A stretch of 17,808 nt of DNA, from the NCBI GenBank assembly GCA_904501705.1, contig CAJGCA010000032.1, forward strand, positions 1-17,808, written 5' to 3'. The notes beneath the pieces are model-generated. The model worked only from the letters and a program-made list of their open reading frames with translations, had not been told where the DNA came from and did no database searches. A program made the translations under genes and the position numbers. Source of the stretch: Clostridiaceae bacterium. Lineage in GTDB: Bacteria > Bacillota > Clostridia > Oscillospirales > Acutalibacteraceae. Positions 1-4,941 of this stretch are shown piece after piece (the first letter of the stretch is position 1; each line of letters starts with the position of its first letter).

Positions 1-15
1 CCCGTCCTGAAATAA
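1..15 (+). CDS. 3' end of an upstream BMC-H shell protein gene (partial)
   Basis: The first 15 bases read as Pro-Val-Leu-Lys-stop. They are identical, base for base, to the last 15 bases of the shell gene that ends at 800, and encode the same C-terminus as the gene ending at 1117. After the stop codon the sequences diverge. The simplest reading is that the window edge cuts a third, closely related hexameric shell gene lying just upstream. Only four residues are visible, so the identity rests on this match and on the context of further shell genes. Confidence 0.6.
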   Translation, partial: PVLK

Positions 16-46
16 GTTCATTTCATCAGAAAGGCTTAGTACGGCT

Positions 47-337
47 ATGGAATTACCAAAAGAAACAAAAGCAATAGCCCTCTTAGAGGTGCAGGCCATG
101 GTGGCGGCCATTGCCGGACTGGATGCAATGCTCAAAGTAGCGAATGTCCGTCTCATACACACAGAGAAACGCCTTGGCGGACGCCTGGTGACTGTCGTGG
201 TGGACGGAACGATTTCGGACTGTGCGGCGGCGGCCGAAGCAGGACGCGTAGCTGCTGCTCAGGTCGGCAAGGTTAAGCTCTGCGAGGTCGTGCCGAACCC
301 ACATCCCGAGATCGCGAAATTCTTGTACGTAGGCTGA
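47..337 (+). CDS. divergent BMC-H (hexameric microcompartment shell) protein
   Basis: This 96-residue protein carries one BMC domain, the building block of hexameric tiles in microcompartment shells. The segment around residues 16-35 (EVQAMVAAIAGLDAMLKVAN) matches the first helix and following strand of the family, and the residues near 40-53 cover the pore loop. It departs from its two neighbours in three ways. Its start is MELPKETKAIALLE instead of MEALGMVETRGL. The pore loop reads KRLGGRL where they have KIGSGL, which is one residue longer and adds arginines. The conserved C-terminal PRPHGD becomes PNPHPE. An AGAAAGG-like ribosome-binding site (agaaagg, 28-34) lies 12 bases before the ATG. 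Family assignment is firm; what passes through this pore is not known. Confidence 0.9.
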   Translation: MELPKETKAIALLEVQAMVAAIAGLDAMLKVANVRLIHTEKRLGGRLVTVVVDGTISDCAAAAEAGRVAAAQVGKVKLCEVVPNPHPEIAKFLYVG

Positions 338-345
338 GTAAGCCG

Positions 346-352
346 GGAGGAG
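346..352 (+). promoter_or_regulatory. ribosome-binding site for the long form of the extended shell protein
   Basis: GGAGGAG lies 7 bases before the ATG at 360. It is a strong Shine-Dalgarno site, so the N-terminally extended reading frame is likely to be translated and is not merely open by chance. Confidence 0.75.
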
Positions 353-359
353 AAACACT

Positions 360-800
360 ATGGCACAGACGAAAAAGTCAACCTCTTCTGCCGGTAAGAA
401 ATCTGCCGGCACCACCAAAAAGTCGTCTACGACCGCTGCGGCGACCGTAGAGGCAAGGGAAGTTAAAACCGAAACCCCTGTTAAAAAAGCACCCACCACA
501 AAAACTATAAAAAAGGAGATTGTAAAAATGGAAGCTTTAGGTATGGTTGAAACCCGCGGTCTGGTTGCCGCGATCGAGGCTGCCGATGCGATGGTCAAAG
601 CGGCGAACGTTGTTCTGGTTGGTTCCGAGAAGATCGGTTCCGGCCTCGTGAGTATCATGGTCCGTGGCGACGTCGGCGCTGTTAAGGCGGCTGTCGAGGC
701 CGGCGGCGCGGCTGCGTCCCGTCTGGGCGAAGTCATCGCTACCCACGTGATTCCCCGTCCCCACGGTGATGTGGAGAAACTGCTGCCCGTCCTGAAATAA
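360..800 (+). CDS. BMC-H shell protein with basic N-terminal extension; second in-frame start at 528
   Basis: The 146-residue product has two parts. Residues 1-56 are low-complexity and rich in Lys, Thr, Ser and Ala (13 Lys, 1 Arg, 4 Glu), with KK pairs at 5-6, 13-14, 20-21, 42-43 and 51-52. Residues 57-146 are a canonical hexameric BMC domain of the PduA/EutM type, with the pore motif KIGSG and the C-terminal PRPHGD. Met57, at base 528, begins with the same MEALGMVETRGL as the next gene and has its own ribosome-binding site. The gene therefore probably yields a long and a short shell protein. This recalls PduB/PduB' of the Salmonella propanediol compartment, which arise from two starts in one frame; that comparison is by analogy. 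The tail may bind cargo, nucleic acid or other shell parts; nothing in the sequence decides which. The BMC domain is 87/90 identical to the following gene. Confidence 0.9.
   Translation: MAQTKKSTSSAGKKSAGTTKKSSTTAAATVEAREVKTETPVKKAPTTKTIKKEIVKMEALGMVETRGLVAAIEAADAMVKAANVVLVGSEKIGSGLVSIMVRGDVGAVKAAVEAGGAAASRLGEVIATHVIPRPHGDVEKLLPVLK
513..530 (+). promoter_or_regulatory. internal ribosome-binding site and start codon for the short BMC-H form
   Basis: AAGGAG at 513-518 is followed 9 bases later by ATG at 528-530, in frame with the longer gene. The surrounding stretch is A-rich and likely unstructured. The distance and match are as good as those of true gene starts in this operon, which supports initiation here as well as at 360. 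Confidence 0.7.
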
Positions 801-844
801 GGACAGACATACACACAGTCAATAATTTACAGGAGGTATTTGTC

Positions 845-1117
845 ATGGAAGCTTTAGGTATGGTTGAAACCCGCGGTCTGGTTGCGGCGATCGAGGCTGC
901 CGATGCGATGGTCAAAGCGGCGAACGTTGTTCTGGTTGGTTCCGAGAAGATCGGTTCCGGCTTGGTGAGCATCATGGTCCGTGGCGACGTCGGTGCTGTT
1001 AAGTCTGCCGTCGAGGCCGGTGGCGCTGCTGCTGCCCGTCTTGGCGAAGTCGTTGCGACTCACGTGATTCCCCGTCCTCATGGCGACGTGGAGAAGCTGC
1101 TGCCCGTGCTGAAATAA
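845..1117 (+). CDS. canonical BMC-H (hexameric microcompartment shell) protein, PduA/EutM type
   Basis: This 90-residue single BMC-domain protein would form the flat hexamers that make up most of a microcompartment facet. It has the usual start MEALGMVETRGL, the helix with DAMVKAANV, the pore loop KIGSG at residues 35-39 and the ending PRPHGDVEKLLPVLK. It differs from the BMC domain of the preceding gene only at residues 54 (Ser for Ala), 64 (Ala for Ser) and 70 (Val for Ile). AGGAGGT at 831-837 lies 7 bases before the ATG and is the best ribosome-binding site among these shell genes, which fits a major shell component. It is followed by a strong hairpin. Confidence 0.95.
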   Translation: MEALGMVETRGLVAAIEAADAMVKAANVVLVGSEKIGSGLVSIMVRGDVGAVKSAVEAGGAAAARLGEVVATHVIPRPHGDVEKLLPVLK

Positions 1118-1151
1118 GTCAGGCGAAGCGTTAATGTAGACACATCCCATT

Positions 1152-1183
1152 CCCGAGATGCCGTCATTTGGCGGCATCTCGGG
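1152..1183 (+). terminator. strong hairpin, probable terminator or attenuator after the BMC-H genes
   Basis: CCCGAGATGCCG at 1152-1163 pairs perfectly with CGGCATCTCGGG at 1172-1183 around an 8-base loop (1164-1171). The 3' side continues GGATGGCATCTTTATTG, so the T tract is weak. It may act as a partial terminator, letting the shell genes be expressed above the downstream genes, or as a 3' stabilising stem. The 12-bp GC-rich stem is certain; termination efficiency is not. Confidence 0.6.
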
Positions 1184-1221
1184 GGATGGCATCTTTATTG
1201 TACGAATGTAAATCAAGGTAC

Positions 1222-1257
1222 TTGAATTTGATTATAATCGGTTTATGACCGTGTAAT
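1222..1257 (+). promoter_or_regulatory. possible promoter and dyad upstream of pduL
   Basis: The AT-rich gap between the hairpin and pduL contains TATAAT at 1233-1238, a good -10 match, but no convincing -35 about 17 bases upstream. An alternative pairing is TTGATT at 1228-1233 with TGTAAT at 1252-1257 (18-base spacer). An imperfect dyad, ATTA...CGGT/ACCG...TAAT, spans 1231-1257 and could be an operator or chance. These are weak signals. Confidence 0.3.
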
Positions 1258-1286
1258 ACACATCTTCACGAAAAGGAGTTTTCGAT

Positions 1287-1943
1287 ATGGCTATTGATTC
1301 CGCTGCCATCACCGCGGCTGTTCGTGCGGCTCTCGAAGCGCAGGGCATCCAAGTGGTTGGGGAGAAGGGGCTTGTTCCCGTCGGTGTTTCCAACCGCCAC
1401 ATTCATCTGTCTGCTGCTCACGTTGAGGTGCTGTTCGGCAAGGGCTATGAGCTGCAGCCGATGAAGGATCTCTCTCAGCCCGGGCAGTACGCCTGCAAGG
1501 AGCAGTTGACCATCGTCGGCCCCTCGATGCGCGCCATCGAAAAAGTGCGCGTGCTCGGTCCCGTGCGTAAGGATACGCAGGTGGAGATCTCCCGCACCGA
1601 TGCCTACACGCTGAAGGTCAAGGCGCCCGTGCGCGAATCCGGCAAGATCGAAGGCTCTGCAGGTGTGACAATTATCGGCCCTAAAGGCGTGGTGACGATC
1701 GACAAGGGCTGTATCATTGCCAACCGCCATATTCATATGAGTCTCGAGGACGGCGAAAAGTTCGGTGTTAAGGATAACGAATACGTTAACGTTGAGGTTG
1801 ACGGCGGCGAGCGTCGTACCAAGTGGTACGACGTGCAGGTGCGTGTGCATAAGGACTTCCGCCTGGAGATGCACGTCGACACCGATGACGCCAATGCTGT
1901 CGGCATTGGCAATGGCTGTAAAGTACGCATCGTAAGAGATTAA
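1287..1943 (+). CDS. pduL: PduL-type phosphate acyltransferase (phosphotransacylase)
   Basis: This 218-residue enzyme interconverts acyl-CoA and acyl phosphate, regenerating CoA inside the microcompartment and giving an acyl phosphate that an acyl kinase can use to make ATP. The two PduL repeats are plain: GVSNRHIHLS near residues 33-42 and IANRHIHMS near 144-152. Their histidines bind the two zinc ions in characterised PduL proteins. Residues 3-20 (IDSAAITAAVRAALEAQG) look like an amphipathic helix separated from the core by a short linker, typical of an encapsulation peptide that targets enzymes to the shell interior. AAGGAG at 1273-1278 lies 8 bases before the ATG. It is the only core BMC enzyme in view, so the substrate (acetyl- or propionyl-CoA) is open. 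Confidence 0.95.
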   Translation: MAIDSAAITAAVRAALEAQGIQVVGEKGLVPVGVSNRHIHLSAAHVEVLFGKGYELQPMKDLSQPGQYACKEQLTIVGPSMRAIEKVRVLGPVRKDTQVEISRTDAYTLKVKAPVRESGKIEGSAGVTIIGPKGVVTIDKGCIIANRHIHMSLEDGEKFGVKDNEYVNVEVDGGERRTKWYDVQVRVHKDFRLEMHVDTDDANAVGIGNGCKVRIVRD

Positions 1944-1959
1944 GCAGGAGGGTACACAA

Positions 1960-2208
1960 ATGCTGATGGGTAAAGTTGTGGGACACATCGTCTCCACCAG
2001 AAAGAACGAAAAGTTGGTAGGCTCCAAGATTCTGGAGGTGCGCCTCATTGAGAACGAAAAGGACACGGATAAGTTCCTGATCGCTCTTGACAGTGTTGGT
2101 GCGGGTATCGGTGAGCGTGTGCTCATTACCACCGGCAGCGGCGCGCGTCTGGCGTTGGATAACACCACTGCGCCGACGGATGCGGTCATTGTGGGTATTG
2201 TCGACTAA
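1960..2208 (+). CDS. EutN/CcmL-type BMC-P pentameric vertex protein
   Basis: This 82-residue protein belongs to the EutN/CcmL family, whose pentamers cap the vertices of microcompartments. Family features include the start MGKVVGHIVSTRKNEKLVG, the middle KFLIALDSVGAGIGERVLI and the glycine-rich stretch with TTGSGAR. Length is usual for the family. AGGAGG at 1946-1951 lies 8 bases before the chosen ATG; the Met two codons later would be more distant from it. It follows pduL by 16 bases and precedes the PduS-like gene by 18, consistent with one transcript. Confidence 0.95.
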   Translation: MLMGKVVGHIVSTRKNEKLVGSKILEVRLIENEKDTDKFLIALDSVGAGIGERVLITTGSGARLALDNTTAPTDAVIVGIVD

Positions 2209-2226
2209 CGAAACGGGGAATTTCTT

Positions 2227-3558
2227 ATGACTCTCTCGGAACTCAAAAATATTATAGCCGAAAACGGCTGCGTGGGTGCCGGCGGCGCGGGCTTTCCGTC
2301 TGCCGTGAAGCTCGCCGAGGGCGCGGATACGCTTGTCATTAACGCTGCCGAGTGTGAGCCTCTGTTGTATTCTGACCTGATGGTGATGAAGCGTCACCTG
2401 GACGACGTCGTGTGCGGTGCGGAATACGTCATTGAGGCGACGGGCATCCGCAACGGCCATCTGTGTGTTAAAGAACATACAGGTCACCGTCTGGGGCTCG
2501 AGGATGGGCAAAAACTGTCCGCGCACGTTTCGGTGAAATATCTGCCGAACGTCTATCCGATGGGGGATGAGATCATCCTCATCTATCAGGTGCTTGGTCG
2601 TATCGTGCCGCCCGGACAGTTGCCGATCACCGTCGGGGTGATCGTGTTCAACTCTGAGACGCTATATAACGTCTGCCGCGCGGTGCGTGACAGTGCTCCC
2701 GTGACGCAGAAGTGGATCACGGTCGGCGGTAAAGTGCCACAGCCCTTTGTTGCGCTTGTGCCGGTTGGCACAACGGTACGGGAATTGATGCAGAAATACG
2801 GTTTTTTCGTGCCCGAGGATTGCGTGATGATCGATGGTGGCCCCGCAATGGGTCCGATCATCGATCCCAATACCGCAGTGATCACCAAGACCACGAAAGG
2901 CTTACTCATTTTGCCGCGTATGATTCCTGCGATCCAAAGCAAACTTGCGAAAAACCGCTCGGTGATGACGCACGCTTCGGCAAACTGCTGTCAGTGCAGT
3001 CTTTGCACCGATATGTGTCCTCGCGCGCTCATCGGTTACCCACTGAAGCCACACAAAATCGTACGCAACTCGCTTGCGATGATTGAGCAAAACCCCGAAG
3101 CCTTTACCGAGGCTGCAGTTTGCTGCGGTTGCGGTATTTGCGAGCTGACTGCTTGCTGTCAGGGAATCAGCCCTCGTCGCGTTTATCAGCAGGTAAAGGG
3201 TATTCTGGCTAAAAATAAGCTCCGTTATCAGCACAAGGGTGAACTCAAGGTTGATCCCAACCGCGATTACCGTTTGCTTCCGAGTGAACGCTTTATGCAG
3301 CGCATTGGTGTGGCTCCGTTCGATACGGGTGTGCCGGAGTTTGTTCAAGACGGCTGGGTGCCTTCGATCATCGATCTGCCGCTGCGTCAACATATCGGCG
3401 CACCCGCCAAGGCGCTGGTTAAGGTGGGCGATGCGGTATCGGCTGGTCAGTTGATTGCTGAGGCAGATGGAGCAATTTCCGCAAATATTCACGCTTCGGT
3501 CAACGGCACAGTCAAAGAAGTGTCTGCCTCTAAGATCGTTATCGCGGTGCAGAGCTGA
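2227..3558 (+). CDS. pduS: PduS/RnfC-like flavo-iron-sulfur electron-transfer protein of the microcompartment
   Basis: The 443-residue protein matches the PduS/RnfC family. Residues near 13-30 (NGCVGAGGAGFPSAVKLA) form the glycine-rich flavin/NADH-binding loop shared with the 51-kDa subunit of complex I. A central SLBB-like region follows. Two [4Fe-4S] motifs are visible: C254-x2-C257-x2-C260-x3-C264-P and C299-x2-C302-x2-C305 with Cys310/311. The C-terminal ~80 residues resemble the biotinyl/lipoyl-like domain seen in RnfC relatives (near PLRQHIGAPAKALVKVGDAV). In the propanediol compartment PduS is a cobalamin reductase; in compartments without B12 enzymes a homologue may recycle NADH or reduce another acceptor. 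Which applies here cannot be told. The ribosome-binding site (GGGGAA, 2215-2220) is modest. Confidence 0.92.
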   Translation: MTLSELKNIIAENGCVGAGGAGFPSAVKLAEGADTLVINAAECEPLLYSDLMVMKRHLDDVVCGAEYVIEATGIRNGHLCVKEHTGHRLGLEDGQKLSAHVSVKYLPNVYPMGDEIILIYQVLGRIVPPGQLPITVGVIVFNSETLYNVCRAVRDSAPVTQKWITVGGKVPQPFVALVPVGTTVRELMQKYGFFVPEDCVMIDGGPAMGPIIDPNTAVITKTTKGLLILPRMIPAIQSKLAKNRSVMTHASANCCQCSLCTDMCPRALIGYPLKPHKIVRNSLAMIEQNPEAFTEAAVCCGCGICELTACCQGISPRRVYQQVKGILAKNKLRYQHKGELKVDPNRDYRLLPSERFMQRIGVAPFDTGVPEFVQDGWVPSIIDLPLRQHIGAPAKALVKVGDAVSAGQLIAEADGAISANIHASVNGTVKEVSASKIVIAVQS

Positions 3559-3589
3559 TGTTCCACGGACAGAAAGGCTGGTTTAACAT

Positions 3590-4135
3590 ATGATTTACGC
3601 AGTAGGTGTTATTGAACTAAAAAGCATTCCCGTGGGTGTGGAAGCGTGCGATGACGCACTCAAATCCTCGGGTGTGCGGCTGATTTCCGCACATCCGTCT
3701 TGCCCGGGAAAATATGAGATCCTCATCACCGGCAGTATCTCCGAGGTGCAGACCGCACTAGATCACGTAAAGATGAAGTTCGGGATGTATGTCATTGATT
3801 GCACCCTGATGGGGCGCATTGACCCAACGGTCATCGAGGCACTGATGGGCGCCCAGCCCGAGGCTCACCGTGGTGCTCTCGGCATCATCGAAACCTATTC
3901 TGGTGCCAGCATCATTAAGGCGGCAGATGCAGCAGTTAAGTCTGCCAAGGTCGAGATTGTCGACCTGCGCCTGTCACGCGGTATGGGTGGTAAGGGCGTA
4001 GTGATGCTCACCGGCGAGGTGGGGGATGTTACCGCCGCCGTTGAGGCCGGCAGCGACTACGCTATTCAGCAAGGGCTGTTCAGCGGCAAGTCCATTATGG
4101 CAGCTCCGCACAAGGATCTCTGGGAATATTTGTAA
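3590..4135 (+). CDS. pduT: PduT-like BMC-T (tandem-domain, trimeric) shell protein
   Basis: The 181-residue protein has two BMC domains in tandem, about residues 1-88 (YAVGVIELKSIPVGVEACDD) and 94-181 (GALGIIETYSGASIIKAADA), ending in a family-like PHKDLWEYL. Length and order match PduT, a trimer that takes a hexamer position in the shell. In Salmonella PduT, Cys108 from each subunit holds a [4Fe-4S] cluster at the central pore. By ungapped comparison with that sequence from memory, residue 108 here is Ile; the only cysteines are at 20, 38 and 71. The pore therefore probably lacks that cluster. The gene follows the PduS-like gene, as PduS and PduT often pair, and is the last of the operon. 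ATG was chosen for its fit to the domain start; AGAAAGG lies 14 bases upstream. Confidence 0.93.
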   Translation: MIYAVGVIELKSIPVGVEACDDALKSSGVRLISAHPSCPGKYEILITGSISEVQTALDHVKMKFGMYVIDCTLMGRIDPTVIEALMGAQPEAHRGALGIIETYSGASIIKAADAAVKSAKVEIVDLRLSRGMGGKGVVMLTGEVGDVTAAVEAGSDYAIQQGLFSGKSIMAAPHKDLWEYL

Positions 4136-4140
4136 TGGCT

Positions 4141-4172
4141 AAAAAGGATGAGTCACAAGGCTCATCCTTTTT
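4141..4172 (+). terminator. Rho-independent terminator of the BMC operon
   Basis: AAAAAGGATGAG at 4141-4152 pairs perfectly with CTCATCCTTTTT at 4161-4172 around an 8-base loop. The 3' arm ends in five T residues. It begins 5 bases after the stop codon of the BMC-T gene. Confidence 0.85.
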
Positions 4173-4186
4173 ATGGAGGCGTATAT

Positions 4187-4825
4187 ATGACGACGGTCTA
4201 TTTTATTCGTCACGGGCAGAGTGCGGCAAATCTTACAAAAACCTTTGCCGGACATATTGATGTGCCGCTGACCGATCTTGGGCGAAAGCAGGCCGCGTGC
4301 ACGGCCGAATATCTCAGTCGAGCACCGCTTGACGCGGTATATTCCAGCGATCTCAGCCGCGCATATGACACCGGCTGTGCTGTTGCAAGGCTTCACGGTC
4401 TGTCTGTGACGACTTGTGCCGACTTGCGCGAGATCTATGCCGGTGATTGGGAGGGGAAGACGTACGAGGTATTGGAAGCCACGGATTCTGCATACCGCAC
4501 TTGGGTGCACGATATCGGCAGTGCGACCTGCACGAATGGCGAGAGTGTAGAGCATCTTCAGATGCGCGTATTGGCTGCCGTTCAGTCTATCGTCGCCAAA
4601 CATCCCGGTGAAACCATCTGTATCGTTTCTCACGGCACGCCGATCCGTGCTTTAACAGCCTTGTTGACGGACACACCTCTTACGCAGATGCACACCGTCC
4701 CCTGGACAAGCAACGCCTCGGTCACCGTGGCGGAATTCGAAACACCGCAACAAGGAAGAATCGTATCACAAGACCTACATGAACATCTTCAAGATCTTGT
4801 CAGCAAGCTACCCGCTAACGTATAA
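4187..4825 (+). CDS. histidine phosphatase superfamily protein (phosphoglycerate mutase-like)
   Basis: The 212-residue protein belongs to the two-histidine phosphatase superfamily (GpmB/CobC-like). It shows the phosphohistidine motif RHG with His9, the acid residue region LREIYAGDWEG (Glu82) and the second catalytic motif VSHGTP with His149. Substrate cannot be read from sequence; relatives act on phosphosugars, on alpha-ribazole phosphate or as general phosphatases. An upstream in-frame ATG at 4148 would place translation inside the terminator stem, whereas GGAGG at 4175-4179 lies 7 bases before the ATG at 4187, so the latter start is preferred. It stands between two terminators, apparently its own small transcription unit or fed by read-through from the BMC operon. 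Confidence 0.9.
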   Translation: MTTVYFIRHGQSAANLTKTFAGHIDVPLTDLGRKQAACTAEYLSRAPLDAVYSSDLSRAYDTGCAVARLHGLSVTTCADLREIYAGDWEGKTYEVLEATDSAYRTWVHDIGSATCTNGESVEHLQMRVLAAVQSIVAKHPGETICIVSHGTPIRALTALLTDTPLTQMHTVPWTSNASVTVAEFETPQQGRIVSQDLHEHLQDLVSKLPANV

Positions 4826-4830
4826 AGGTG

Positions 4831-4864
4831 AAACTCCCGTCTTATCAATAAGATGGGAGTTTTT
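4831..4864 (+). terminator. Rho-independent terminator after the histidine phosphatase gene
   Basis: AAACTCCCGTCTTA at 4831-4844 pairs with TAAGATGGGAGTTT at 4849-4862 around a TCAA loop, with one G-T wobble. Five T residues follow at 4860-4864. It ends just before the miaB promoter and separates the two units. Confidence 0.88.
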
Positions 4865-4876
4865 CTGCATTTACCA

Positions 4877-4905
4877 TTGAAATTTACTACTTAATTTGTT
4901 ATAAT
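4877..4905 (+). promoter_or_regulatory. sigma-A type promoter for the miaB operon
   Basis: TTGAAA at 4877-4882 and TATAAT at 4900-4905 are separated by exactly 17 bases. The region is AT-rich and lies between a terminator and the first gene of the long operon. The expected transcription start near 4912 falls after an in-frame ATG at 4909, which argues for the miaB start at 4942. Confidence 0.85.
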
Positions 4906-4941
4906 GAAATGAGATATTGCCAGAGAGGACAGAACACAGAA

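Noticed and set aside
83..814. A 243-codon open frame on the - strand across the shell genes
   Set aside because: It mirrors two conserved shell genes, has no family resemblance, and gains its repeated segments only from the duplicated + strand sequence.
1..1117. The repeated shell sequences as a CRISPR-like or other non-coding repeat
   Set aside because: The repeat units are full coding sequences with silent-site differences and their own ribosome-binding sites; there are no short repeats with unique spacers.
1118..1286. A riboswitch or cobalamin-responsive element before pduL
   Set aside because: Apart from one simple hairpin and an AT-rich stretch, no multi-stem core or B12-box-like sequence could be recognised.
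1266..2189. A 307-codon open frame on the - strand over pduL and the vertex-protein gene
   Set aside because: It lies opposite two clear, conserved + strand genes, has no recognisable domain, and is explained by the codon bias of those genes leaving the complementary frame open.
4148..4186. An earlier start for the histidine phosphatase
   Set aside because: The codons fall in the terminator stem and loop and precede the RHG motif by too many residues; GGAGG at 4175-4179 fits the ATG at 4187.
4909..4941. An earlier start for MiaB
   Set aside because: The ATG at 4909 lies 4 bases past the -10 box, at or before the expected transcription start, and has no ribosome-binding site.
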